Source: Lithobates sylvaticus (lineage: Eukaryota; Chordata; Amphibia; Anura; Ranidae). From it: a stretch of 64,000 bases of DNA. Below are positions 37,374-48,008 of the stretch, piece after piece. The notes below the pieces were generated by a model. That model was not told where the DNA came from. It saw nothing but the letters and a program-made list of their open reading frames with translations, and made no database searches. The translations under genes and the position numbers were made by a program. The stretch covers positions 426,362,303-426,426,302 of the forward strand of contig CM053029.1 in NCBI GenBank assembly GCA_028564925.1, read 5' to 3'. Within the stretch, counting starts at the first letter, position 1. The number at the start of each line of letters is the position of its first letter.

Positions 37374-37779
37374 GTCTAAGGTTATCAGTGGTGTACCCCA
37401 AGGTTCAGTGCTGGGACCCTTACTTTTTAATATCTTTATAAACGATATTGGGTCTGGGATTAAAAGTAACATTTGTGTCTTTGCAGATGACACTAAGCTA
37501 TGCAGTGGAATAACGTCCTTACAGGATGTCTCCAATTTGCAAGCCGACCTCAACGCACTGTCTAATTGGGCGACTATGTGGCAGATGAGGTTTAATGTTG
37601 ATAAATGTAAAGCTATGCACTTGGGGGCTAAGAATATGCATGTGTCATACATACTAGGGGAGTACAACTGGGGGAATCAATGGTGGAGAAGGATCTGGGG
37701 GTTTTGGTATATCATAAGCTCAATAATAGCAGGCAATGCCAAGCTGTGGTTTCAAAAGCGGGCAAAGTCCTTTCTTGTA

Positions 37780-38756
37780 TTAACCACTTCAGCCCCGGAA
37801 GGATTTACCCCCTTCCTGACCAGAGCGTTTTTTGCGATTCTGCACTGCGTCGCTGTAACTGACAATTGTGTGGTTGTGCGACGTGGTTCCCAAACAAAAT
37901 TGGTGTCCTTTTTTTCCTACAAATAGAGCTTTCTTTTGGTGGCATTTGATCACCTCTGCGGTTTTAATTTTTTGCGCTATAAAACAAAAAAAGAGCGACA
38001 ATTTTAGAAAAAAACACATTATTTTTCACTTTTTGCTATAATAAATATCCCCCAAAAATATATAAAAAAAAAATTCTTTTCCTCAGTTTAGGCCTATACG
38101 TATTATTCTACATATTTTCAGTAAAAAAAAAAAAATCACAATAAGCGTTTATTGATTGGTTTGCGCAAAAGTAATAGCGTCTACAAAATAGGGGATAGTT
38201 TTATGGCATTTTTATAAATAATTTTTTTTTTTACTAGTAATGGCGGCGATCAGCAATTTTTATCATGACTGCGACATTATGGCGGACACATAGGACAATT
38301 TTGACACATTGTTGGGACCATTGGCATTAATACAGCAATCGATGCTAGAAAATTGCATTGATTACTGTAAAAACGTCACTGGCAGTGAAGGGGTTAACCA
38401 CTATGTGGCAGTGTAGGGGTTAAGTGTTCCTAGGGGCGTGTTTATAAGTGTATGGGGGCGTGGCTGTGTGTGACACCACACTGATCGCTGCTCCCGATGA
38501 CAGGGAGTAGACAATCAGTGTGTTGTCACTAGTCAGAACGGGGAGATGCTGTTTACATCGGCATCTCCCTGTTCTTGAGCTCCGTGACACGATCGCGGAT
38601 ATCCCTGTGGCGATCAAGTCCGCGGGACCCACGGTCACGGAGCTCTCGACAGGCGCGCACGGCAGGAAATTCAAAGTAACGTACAGGTATGTTACTTTGC
38701 CCAGCCGTGCCATTCTGCCAACATATATGTGCAGGAGCCGGTCGGGAACCGGTTAA
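37780..38756 (+). mobile_element. TTAA-flanked MITE, copy E (in CR1)
   Basis: 977 bp with TTAA at 37780-37783 and 38753-38756. It starts ccacttcagccccggaagga and ends gagccggtcgggaaccgg. The CR1 sequence resumes directly (gagaggtatggactcc); the other CR1 copy has tttcaagagaggtatgg there. Non-coding with two GC-rich inverted blocks near the right end. Opposite orientation to copy D, 581 bp away. Confidence 0.92.
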
Positions 38757-38788
38757 GAGAGAGGTATGGACTCCAGAGAGAGAGATAT

Positions 38789-38852
38789 CCTTTTTATATT
38801 GTAAAGCGCTGCGTAAACTGTTGGCGCTATATAAATCCTGTAATAAATAAAT
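38789..38852 (+). mobile_element. short 3' tail of a SINE or LINE, inserted in CR1
   Basis: About 64 bp absent from the other CR1 copy: attgtaaagcgctgcgtaaa, ctgttggcgctatataaat, then taataaataaat. This is the widespread amphibian and fish tail motif gcgctatataaat with a short A/T repeat end. Heavily 5'-truncated. Flanks (gatat / ata) give only a weak target duplication. Confidence 0.6.
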
Positions 38853-39879
38853 ATAATTTTGCCCCTGTACAAATCATTAGTGAGACCTCATCTGGAATAT
38901 GCAGTTCAGTTTTGGGCACCAGTTTTCAAAAAGGATATCAGGGAACTGGAGAAAGTGCAGTGGGCAACCAAACTGATAAGAGGCATGGAGGAGCTCAGCT
39001 ATGAGGAAAGATTAGAGGAACTAAATGTATACACTCTTGAGAAAAGGAGATTAGGGGGGATATAATCACCATGTATAAATATATAAGGGGTCCACATAGT
39101 GAACATGGTGTTGAGTTATTCACTTTATGGTAAACACTGAGGACAAGGGGGCACTCTTTACAACTAGAAAAACATTATGATTTTTTCTAAATACTCACTT
39201 AATAATTGTGCACACAGTGTAAATTTGGGTGTTGTCAGCGTAGAGATGGTATTGGAAGCCATGGGAGGCTATTACCTGACCCAGGGAGGAGGTGTAGATG
39301 GAAAATGGGAGAGGTCCAAGAACAGAACCTTGGGGAACCCCAACAGAGAACGGAAGGAGAGGAGGAAGTAGAATTGTAAGTAATGCTAAAGGTCCAGGAG
39401 TAGGAGTACAGAATAGTGTCCATTGGATTTAGCCATTAGCAGATCGTTTTTGAGTTTTAGGAGAGCAGTTTCAGTGGAGTGTTGAGGGCGAAATCCAGAC
39501 TGAAGGGGGTCAAAAAGGCTATTCTCAGTGAGGTGGCCACTCAGTTGGTTGTAGACTAGATATTCAAGGAGTTTGGATAAAAAGGGGAGCAAGGGGATGG
39601 GGAGTAGGTTGTTAAAATTGTAAAGAGGGAGAGATTGAAGATGTGAGTTAGAGAGTTTAGGATAGAGTCAGAGGGTGACCGTAGCATTTGTGAGGGAATA
39701 GGGTCCAGGGGGCAACGTCTATAGGGGTTTAGCAACATCTATAGTGGTTGAATAAGGTAAATAATGATTGTACCTGTGCACGTGGAGTGTCAAGTGGGGA
39801 AGGTATCTGTACAGCTGAGATCTCCTCATGAATTGTATCCATTGTAATATCGGGGACCATTAGCTCTCGTGGCAGATGC

Positions 39880-40540
39880 GTTTATCAGTGATTCAAGCCA
39901 GTCAGGAACTATATTTAAGGGCGTGGTAGCCCATTTTTATTTAAAAGGCAAATAAAAGTCCGTAACATAAAGGTTTTCCCACGCAGGGGTTCTTCTCCAG
40001 CAAATAAACACAACAGAAAAGCCCACCTGGCTTTCTTTAGCAGTACCACTGCCCTTTATCCTGGTCACACAGACGACAGGATTCCTCAATGTGGATGGCT
40101 TCACTTTAGCGCCCACAGCTCCGCTCTGGCCTTAGTCCTCAGGCCGTTGCACTGCCTCTTGCAGTCACGCGTACTCAGCCCCTCTGACTCCTGGAGACCT
40201 CCTGTCTCTCTGGGTGTGGAGCAGTCTCCAACTGGGAGCCCTGAGGTATTCCCATAAACTCATTATAAGGGCTGTGCTCACCTGAGCACACACCCTGCTG
40301 GTCATCTGCAAAATCTGGACACAGGGTTGGAGATCCCATCCCTCCCAAGACACTGTGGAAGCTCCAAACTACAGAGCCCCATGACAGAATGCCAAAACCT
40401 GCAGAAAGCTGTGAAAGGAGTCTTCTCCAGTCCACACCTATGCTCTGCAGTCTTGTACCAAGCAAATGTGCACACCCTGTGTCCCCCAAACTACCAATTT
40501 TTACTGTGACAGCATCTCCTGTCACACCATCTTATTTTTG
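39880..40540 (-). mobile_element. LTR-like insert in L2 (fossil, tentative)
   Basis: About 660 bp breaks the L2 linker. On the minus strand it starts tgtgacaggagatgctgtca and contains an AATAAA-type signal near the low-coordinate end, an arrangement typical of a solo LTR. The target duplication was not resolved, so the ends are approximate. Confidence 0.4.
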
Positions 40541-40849
40541 AAGCGGTTAGCGATCTCCTGGGAAGTGAGCGAGTTAGTGGGTGGAGGTAGCGGAGAACAA
40601 AGTAAAGAGTTAAAAGGTAGAGAATAGTTGCCAGGGACAGGATGATAGGTTATTAATAAGAGTTATAAAATAGGTCTGCTTGGCAGTGAGGAGGCAGCAT
40701 GTGTATTTTTGGAGGGCAAATTTATATTGGTTGAAATATTTCTGAGACTTCGCCTTATGTCACAGGTGCTCAAGAGTGTTGTAGACAGAAGTGGCTAGGT
40801 TGGGGCAGGACAGGGATGAGATTTTGTCATGGAGGTTGTCAGTAGCAGA

Positions 40850-41839
40850 CAGGGCTGGTGGAAGGATTTTTTGACATTCTAGGTGAAACCTTATTTTGCC
40901 ACCCCTGACCTCACCCCCTTTTGCTCTGTCCAGTGTATACGGTGGAGGTGGCAGGGGTGGAGATTTTTGCTGCGCCTCTTCACCTATTTCTTCAGCTGTG
41001 GTCCGCAGGCCTGCACCTGCGCCTCTGGACCCATCCTGAAGATAAATAGTGGCGGCACCAGCTCGCTTCCCCATGCCAGCCATAGTCCGCAGGTATATGG
41101 ACAGGCTGGGGGTAGTATATGGACAGGCTGGGGGTAGTATATGGACAGGCTGGGGGTAGTATATGGACAGGCTAGGGGTAGTATTTGGACAGGCTAGGGG
41201 TAGTATATGGACAGGCTAGGGGTAGTATATGGACAGGCTAGGGGTAGTATATGGACAGGCTAGGGTAGTAAATGGACAGGCTAGGGTAGTGTATGGACAG
41301 AATAAGGTAGTAAATAGACAGACAGGCTAGGGCAGTAAATAGACAGACTAGGGTAATGGACAGGCTAGAGTAGTAAATAGACAGGTACTCTCCTGAGCAA
41401 TCCAGTATCCTTTCAGTAGATCATTGACATGTGATGCAACCGGTCCTCCACGCACACACACATGAGAACAGGACAGAGACAGTGGAGAGCAGACAGAGCA
41501 GAGAGTCCAGTGTCCGACCACATTACAGGGGACACTCCCTCCAGGAAAGTCGTGCATGGCAAGCTCTGCCTCCTTCTCTGCAGCCTGGTCACTCACTGGC
41601 CACCAGGATCTCTTACCCAGCTCCGCAGCCCAATCCCCGCAAGCAAACTAAAGCTTCCATGCTGCACCCTCTCTTCTATGGGGCTCAGGGTGGAAGTTTT
41701 AGTTTGCCTGCTAGAGGGACAGACAAGTACTTTAAAAATCCAAATCCCCAGCAAGTGGCTGGGGATCTGGATTTTGCCGCCCCCCTATCCTGGTGCCCTA
41801 GGCGGCTGCCTGACTTGCCTATTGCTGGCGCTAGCCCTG
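40850..41839. mobile_element. 990-bp non-autonomous hAT element with internal minisatellite
   Basis: The ends cagggctggtgg and ggcgctagccctg are inverted (cagggctagcgcc on the reverse strand), with gccacccc / ccgcccccc blocks inside. Flanks are gtagcaga (40842-40849) and gtagcagc (41840-41847), an 8-bp duplication with one mismatch. Sequence on both sides belongs to L2. No transposase frame was recognised. The interior holds the 22-bp minisatellite at 41093-41385. Confidence 0.8.
41093..41385. repeat. 22-bp minisatellite inside the hAT element
   Basis: About 13 tandem units of gtatatggacaggctgggggta, changing along the array to ...ctaggggta and then to shorter ...ctagggtagtaaat units, so the array is homogeneous at the left and degenerate at the right. 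Confidence 0.93.
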
Positions 41840-42119
41840 GTAGCAGCGTAGAGAAGAGAAGGATTGGGGTGGCAAAAGTTTCCATGGGTAATTGTTAGGT
41901 GGTTGGAAGGAGAGAAGGTGGAAGCGAGGGAGAGAATAAAACTAATAAAGGTAGTGATCAGAGAGAGGGAAAGAATTGTTGGAGGTGTTGCATGGAGAGC
42001 ATTGATGGGAGAAAACAAGGTTGAAGGTGTTGCTGTCAGAGTGAGTAGAAGTATGTATCCATTTCTTCAGGTCAAAGGAGGAGGTTAGACTGAGAAGTTT
42101 AGAAGTAGCAGGAGTGTTA

Positions 42120-42461
42120 GGCATCATTCACACCTAGGCGTTTGGAATCGTGGGAAAAATCGGCACGATTTATGTCCGTGATTCCAAACGGCGGCGGAAC
42201 GCGTTTGGAATGCCATTACTTCTTAAGGGCACCCCAATCACGGTGCAATTTAGCCGTGATTGACGTGTGACAAACAAAATCGCGGGACGCATGTTGCTCA
42301 AATGAAGTTCCCGAACTCCCTTTTGGGTGACACACGTCTCACAATTTTGTTTGCGCGATTTTGCCATGAATTGTCACGCTGCAAAATTGCACCATGACTG
42401 GGGTGCCATTAGGTAGACGATTCCACCCACGATTCTAAAAGCCTAAGTGTGAATGGAGCCT
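42120..42461. mobile_element. Harbinger-type MITE with TTA target duplication
   Basis: It starts ggcatcattcacacctaggc and ends cctaagtgtgaatggagcc, inverted with few mismatches. TTA flanks both sides (42117-42119, 42462-42464). The 342-bp interior is palindromic in parts (cgattttg / caaaatcg) and non-coding. The TTA duplication fits PIF/Harbinger. Confidence 0.8.
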
Positions 42462-42464
42462 TAG

Positions 42465-43399
42465 TATTAACAGGGATGTTGAAGTCAGAGATTGGCACAA
42501 TAGGGTTGATCTACTAAAGCTGGAGTGTTCAAAATATACTGTAGCTCTACATGGCATATAATATAAAAAATTTGAAAAAAAAAAAACAAACACACTAAGA
42601 AATATTTTCAATGAGTAGATGGGCAGATTTTGTTTTATTTGAGACAAATCATGCACACATGGACGTTTTTAGCAGGTTATCAGCAGGCAAGTTTACTGGC
42701 TGTTTTCTGAACGCCCTAAAATCGCGTTCAGGACAGGGAATTCCGACCACGACCACAAAAACTGTTGAACACTGTTAAATGTGCAAAAATGCACCTAAAC
42801 GCTAGGCACGTTTAGCACTTCAGTGTTTATTTCAATGGCCAAAATTAATTTAAATTCTGGCCAAACTCTGTTAAACTCTGCCGCTTGGGTGAGTTTAAAA
42901 CACTGATTTTCCTCCTGTAAGGATAAACAGTGTTTACAAGAAATCAGTGTGCATAAGGCCTTATGGCTAGGTACTGTTGAACAAATTGTGTACTGGATTA
43001 ATTAAATTGAAGAAATCCTGAGGCATAAGGAGTATGATTGCTGTCACTTAACCCCCGTCATACATCAAAATGCGTTGGATATCTATGATATAGGAGCCCC
43101 CCCCCCCCCCCCCCAAAAAAAAAAAAAAAATCGTGACTTTATATGTTCTGATGTGGCAATAACATGGACATGAAAGAACAATTCCTAAAGTAACTTTTTA
43201 AAAAAAATTAAATCTCTACATGGTAGGATTATAGCTATTATTACTGAAGAATGTTGTTGACATTACACATCTTATACACTGACTTTCAACATCATTTGCT
43301 TTTTTTATTGTACCTGAAACATAATAAATGAGGAGTTAAAATGACCAAGCTGTAGGCAAAACAATCAATTGAAATGAACAAATCCTTATATTTGCTAAC
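42465..43399. other. intron with repeat-like sequence and a C18-A16 tract
   Basis: It contains ggttgatctactaaagctgg and catggacgtttttagcagg, which look like old MITE ends but are not resolved. A run of 18 C then 16 A lies at 43097-43130, giving a purine/pyrimidine asymmetric tract. Confidence 0.4.
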
Positions 43400-43555
43400 C
43401 TTTTTACGCAGGCTTCTATCATATCACTTGCCATCAGTTTAAGACGTTGCTCCAAGTGGTTGGCAAACTCTGTTTCTGGCCAGTGAAGATCATGAATAAA
43501 TTGTTGCAGTGCATCTAACTTCCAGAACAAATCCTCTGAGGTTGAGGAGCCATTG
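43400..43555 (-). CDS. CADPS2: CADPS2 exon (third)
   Basis: This 156-bp exon encodes [40 protein letters not shown] and [23 protein letters not shown] and [13 protein letters not shown] are highly conserved CAPS signatures. The acceptor ends tcttctag and the donor is gttagc after AAAAG. The final arginine codon is split AG|G with the next exon. It lies 9.6 kb from the previous exon and almost 20 kb from the next; that downstream intron holds the nested CR1, Gypsy, L1, L2, DIRS and MITE block. Confidence 0.93.
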
Positions 43556-44439
43556 CTAGAAGACATACAAAAACTGTAAATACATTTCCCTGCAAAAAAA
43601 AAATTGCAGATGATCCAACGATATTCACCGATTATGAGCAACCATCTTCATATAAGCCATTTTCAGTTTACATTTTTTTATTATTCTAAAAAAGTATACT
43701 ACAGTATGTTAGGAACTCCTGCGATTAAGCCCCGGTGGGCGGGGTGAAACATGTCAAGGGGTATGGCCCAAAGAGCGGCATTGACTGAGGCTTTCACATG
43801 TATACGCCCACACTAGTATCGCCTATGGTAAGTGGTGGTTTTATGCTTAAATGTTTATTGCTCATTGGATCGTTTTTTCTTACACTGGCATCCCTACTAT
43901 CCTGAGTACCAATGGGGCTCTATACCTCAGTCTGGAGGGGCACCACCAAGTACTAATGGCCTTATTGCCATTATGTTAGGAAATTATTATTACCATACCA
44001 GCTTCTGTATACCCCTTATGAACCAGAGCAATTTTTCTGATGTGGGTCTGGGCATTCAATGATAACTTTGTCATTACATATTCTGTATTTTTTTTAAGAC
44101 AAATAGGGCTTACTTTTGGTGATATGTCTTGTAAAAGTGGTTTTGTTTTCTATGCTAACTATTGACAAAAACTTAATTAGCACACATTTTTGCTATTTGG
44201 TCAGTGTTAGTTTTAAAAACCATCCATGGTACTGTAAGTAAAAAGGTTACAATTGAAGCTATGTCCACCTTATAAAAAATGTTTCCTGCAGCTGCTGGAC
44301 TATACACTATGGCCTCCCCCAACTTCAAGTTGACACACTTTTAAAATCATTGTTTATCTTGGGGAACAATCAAAGCTACAATGTACCATGAGATGATGCT
44401 TAGGATTTTCCATCATTCTTGTATAACTCCACATCGCTC
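43556..44439. other. intron, unassigned
   Basis: A stretch at about 43715-43800 (attaagccccggtgggcggg, then tgaaacatgtcaagggg) resembles the widespread gaaacgcgtcaag-type amphibian repeat. The class was not determined. Confidence 0.3.
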
Positions 44440-46165
44440 ATACCTTTTGGGCCTATGCTCCTCTTTTTGATGCCTGAAATGTAAACAATTGGATGCAAAC
44501 TCGATCTATGTTCTGGGTGTGTCCCAAGATTAAATGATTTTGGAACACAGTTGTGCATTATGCTACCGCACACTTAGTAAACTACTTACCTCTAGCCCCT
44601 GAATGGCCACTCTCTGGCCTAATCAGCACATCAGGTGTTGAAATCTCAAGAAGATGTAAACTCCTCCTAATTGTCATATCCCCTGTAGCATTTTACATAA
44701 GTAATTCTACCCAGAACCCCCCACTATTTCTTTGTTTGATAGACAAAATCTCTTATGTTTTCAACATGAAATCGGTGGAGGCCTCCCTACATAAGGAGTC
44801 ACTTCTTTGATATCTGTGAATCTTTCATTCAGAACTTGCCTACAGATACCCAACAATCGATAGTACAATGTTTTCACTATACCTAATAGTTTCAAAACCA
44901 GACTATTAACCAATGATCCTCCAACTGATATCCTACTCTTAGATATATTTTACACTTTAACAACGAAGGCCTCCCCTCTTTCCATCATCTGCTAGTTGTT
45001 AAACCGACCACCATGCATCTTATTGTTTCTTAATGTCCATCCTTCAACCCAGCACTGATACCGGCTTCTCCAACTATACTAATAAACTGTATGCTGTCAA
45101 TTTTGTATTATTCTACTGGCCAAATGTTGTGGCTGTTTTCACTGTTAACCACTTCAGCCCCGGACCAATTTGCAGCCAAAAGGACCAGGCCCCTTTTTGC
45201 GATTCGGCACTGCGTCGCTTTAACTGACATTTGCGCGGTCGTGCAACGTGGCTCCCAAACAAAATTGGCGTCCTTTTTTTCCCACAAATAGAGCTTTCTT
45301 TTGGTGGAATTTGATTGCCCCTGCGGTTTTTATTTTTTGCGCTATAAACAAAAATAGAGCGACAATTTTGAAAAAAATTCAATATTTTTTACTTTTTGCA
45401 ATAATAAATATCCCCAACATAATATATAAAAAAACATATTTTTTCCTCAGTTTAGGCCGATACGTATTCTTCTACATATTTTTGGTAAAAAAAAAATTGC
45501 AATTAGCGATTATTGATTGGTTTGCGCAAAAGTTATAGCGTTTACAAAATAGGGGAAAGTTTTATAGCATTTTTATTAATATTTTTTTTTTTACTAGTAA
45601 TGGCGGCGATCAGCGATTTTTATTGTGACTGCGACATTATGGCAGACACATCGGACATTTTTGGGACCATTGTCATTTTATACAGAAATCAGTGCTATTT
45701 AAATGCACTGATTCCTATGTAAATGACAGTGGCAGTAAAGGAGTTAACCACTAGGAGGCGGGGAGGAGTTAGTGTGACGTGTGTGTGTTTTTTTTTTACA
45801 GTAGGGGGCGTGGCTGACATCTGACGTCACTGATCGGCGTTCCCGATGACAGGGAACAGCCGATCAGTGACAGGCAGTGTAGGAAGCGCGGGGAGAGGTT
45901 TGTTTGTTTACACAGACCTCTCCCCGTTTTTCAGCTCTGTGACCCGATCGCGGGACACCAGCGGCGATCGGGTCCGCAGGTCCCGCGGCAACGGAGCTCC
46001 CGACTGGGTCGCAAGGGCGCTGCCGGCGGCGCGTGCGCGACCCCGCAGCTAGGCAATTAAAGGGCACGTATATATACGTGCTTTTGCCTAGCCGTGCCAT
46101 TCTGCCGACGTATATGTGCAGGAGGCGGTCGGGAAGCAGTTAACTGCATTCTTGCATCAAAAAAA
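44440..46165 (+). mobile_element. degenerate L1 3' end interrupted by a TTAA MITE
   Basis: The plus strand gives SYLLGLC, FGTQLCIMLPHT-like and SGVEISRRCKLLLIVI (44553-44810), consistent with the distal part of an L1 ORF2, followed by a 3' UTR that resumes after the MITE with tgcattcttgcatcaaaaaa. Heavily decayed. The assignment is by resemblance only. Confidence 0.4.
45145..46143 (+). mobile_element. TTAA-flanked MITE, copy F
   Basis: 999 bp with TTAA at 45145-45148 and 46140-46143. The left end ccacttcagccccggacc is nearly identical to copy E, and the right end is ggcggtcgggaagcag. Landmarks include caaatagagctttcttttgg, ttttttgcgctataaac, and the GC-rich block cgatcgcgggacacc. It is the same subfamily and orientation as copy E. 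No transposase. Confidence 0.9.
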
Positions 46166-46189
46166 TAATAATAATTTTGTGCATTTTAT

Positions 46190-46990
46190 GTTTGACACCA
46201 AAAATAAATTGGCAAACAAAGAGGGCAAAAATACCTATTTAAAGGACAGCCACACTCTGTCTTTGGGCTGAATGAATTTCAGTTTGTACCTTGCGACCTG
46301 ACCTATGCTCTGTGTATGCTTCTTCAATAATGACCTGGCTTACTCCTGAGCGGTTTAGATCCTGCCCTGTAACTTTGCGTATTCAGTTTCTGTCCTCATC
46401 TTTATCTCTGACCCTAATTCTGCTCATGTTTTCATACTGCTCTGCCCGCTTGTTGCTGACCTTGGCCTGCTTTGCTTCTGACCCTGTCCCATGATACCCG
46501 TCAACTGCCTGTCATGGACTGCTCCAAGATCCAGCTGCAGTCTTCTACAAACATGGTTGCTGGCATCATTGGGGGACTCTACCTTCCTGAACCCAATGTC
46601 TAGCCAGAGTTTCTCTTCATTTTTTGCTGGTGGTTTCTGTGGCTTACATGCTGACAGCTTGCCTGACACTCCTGTTTACAGTGGTCTGCACAACGCTCAT
46701 GTAACAACTGTCCCTTAGTGCCATCTGACTTACTTTCAGAGGCACTTGTGCTAGAGGTACAAGAGAGACTGCCCTAGATTTTGGTCTCCTATCAGGTATG
46801 TAACACTGACAGTCTGCAACTGCACTGGTGTGTTGTGACTCGCAAGCACTTTTGACAGGTAAGTCACTGTGACATGACAAAGTCAGGGTAAAATCAACCA
46901 CTACAATGCCCCCCTTTGGTCAGTGTCTGGAGTTTCCTATGGAATGGGTCAGAGCATGGACGACTCCTCCTTTATTAGATGGATCAGTCT
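46190..46990. other. unassigned, possibly LTR-derived
   Basis: A ctatttaaagg box followed by pyrimidine-rich sequence, then cttgcctgacac, gives an LTR-like layout. There is no paired repeat or target duplication, so the call is open. Confidence 0.25.
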
Positions 46991-46992
46991 AA

Positions 46993-47405
46993 TTCCCCGT
47001 ACACACGGTCGGAAATTCTGACCACAAAATCCGTCAGAATTTTTTCAGACGAATTTTGTCCGACACTGGTGTTGCATACACACGGTCGGACAAAGTTGTC
47101 CGAAAATCCGATCATCCTGAACGTGGTGACGTTCGTTGTGTACGACGGGACTACGTAGAGGCTAGTAGCCAATAGCTTTGGTCTTGTAATGTGATCTGAG
47201 CATGCGTGGCACTTTGTCCGTCGGAATTGGCTACACACGATCGGAAAAAGTCCGATAGGACTTTGTTGTCGGAAAATTTGAGAGCAGGAGATAAAACTTT
47301 GTCCGTCGGAAAAAGTCAGATGGAGCCTACACACGGTCGGAATTTCTGACAACATTGTCCGATAGGACATTTTCCATCGGAAAATCCGACCGTGTGTATG
47401 GGGCA
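46993..47405 (-). mobile_element. PIF/Harbinger-type MITE, copy 2, TAA target duplication
   Basis: It starts ttccccgtacacacggtcgg and ends gaccgtgtgtatggggca, with TAA at 46990-46992 and 47406-47408. The interior aligns with the reverse complement of 16251-16675, including the gagcatgcgtggcactttgt and tagtagccaatagctttgg blocks. Confidence 0.9.
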
Positions 47406-47733
47406 TAAGTTTTTTTTTTTTTCAATCAGACAAGTGAAGATGCAAAGTAAACCCTTCTGATACACCATGGTGCTTTGGGAACCCTCTGTCATGTACTGAA
47501 TGTTTTTTTTTTTTAAGCAAAGACACACACATAGATAATGAAAATATTACAATGACCAGCATTAGGACAGGTTCATATTATTCAAAAAGTAAAACTGCAT
47601 ACTTTTTACCATGTAAGAGAAATTGCACATTTTCAGCTTGAGGGGATTTTGTAAATTCCCCTCACAGTTTAAAAATCACAAGGCCCATTTTTAGAGTGTC
47701 AAGACTAGTCATTAACACCTTGACACAATGCAA

Positions 47734-48008
47734 TTAAAGTAGGACTATAGGTAAAAAAAAATATATATATTTTGGATAGAGTAATGGAGACCTCTAACCC
47801 AACTAGTTTTCCAATTGGAAGATTTCCCATCTATTCCTGTTCTGGGGACAACCCAAAATTTGGGATTTTCTTTTGCTTAAATTTTTGACAATAACAGTTA
47901 AAATTAGAAACTGTGAGGGGTGAAGATAGCAATAAATACCTGAAAGGTGTTGTTCGCACTCTATCCAAAACGAAAAAAAAAAAAGTTTTACCTTTAGTTA
48001 TACTTTAA
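47734..48008. mobile_element. 275-bp TTAA-flanked MITE
   Basis: TTAA at 47734-47737 and 48005-48008. The left agtaggactataggtaaaa is the inverse of the right ttttacctttagttatact. Inside, attttggatagagt pairs with actctatccaaaac. It shares ctggggacaacccaaaattt with 4858-5059. Confidence 0.8.

Larger units (their letters stand above)
34727..39175 (+). mobile_element. CR1-clade LINE, plus strand, carrying four later insertions
   Basis: Endonuclease region: SYDVIGFAETWLHSSHDW (about 34730), GGRVCLYVRSDLKASVKEDL, IIGVCYRPPNVN and MEDFNYPKMVWSN (up to about 35270). Reverse transcriptase: KVDKAPGPDGIH (about 35740), RANVVPIFKKG, SNYRPVSLTSIVGKILESLI (to 36060), then after insertions [20 protein letters not shown] and CVFADDTKLCSG (37380-37510) with an intact FADD. 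C-terminal part: [18 protein letters not shown] (38860). Insertions: TTAA MITE 36270-37198, hAT MITE 37225-37373, TTAA MITE 37780-38756 and a short SINE/LINE tail at about 38789-38852. The host part is about 2.3 kb, with stops, and ends before the 3' UTR. Confidence 0.88.
39176..42116 (-). mobile_element. L2-clade LINE, minus strand, with two insertions
   Basis: Minus-strand frames: an endonuclease-end segment SDSNTFNLVFSHQCSPCNTS (about 42020), a linker with ISSLSCPNLATSVYNTLEHL (40760-41083), CPLDPIPSQMLRS (39556-39738), [20 protein letters not shown] and [16 protein letters not shown] (39386-39592), then the segment after the catalytic region. This L2-style RT differs from the CR1 copies. 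Continuity is broken by an LTR-like insert at about 39880-40540 and a hAT element at 40850-41839. Stops and frameshifts are present, and neither end of the LINE is intact. Confidence 0.75.

Noticed and set aside
37198-37926. 242-codon plus-strand frame
   Set aside because: Not one protein. It runs through a MITE end, a hAT MITE, CR1 reverse transcriptase and another MITE, so it was split into those elements.
41093-41385. Tandem array considered as a CRISPR-like repeat
   Set aside because: Units are directly adjacent without unique spacers, inside a transposon, in a vertebrate genome. It is a minisatellite.
41431-41898. Frames of 129-155 codons
   Set aside because: Inside the non-coding part of the hAT element; proline/serine-rich chance frames.
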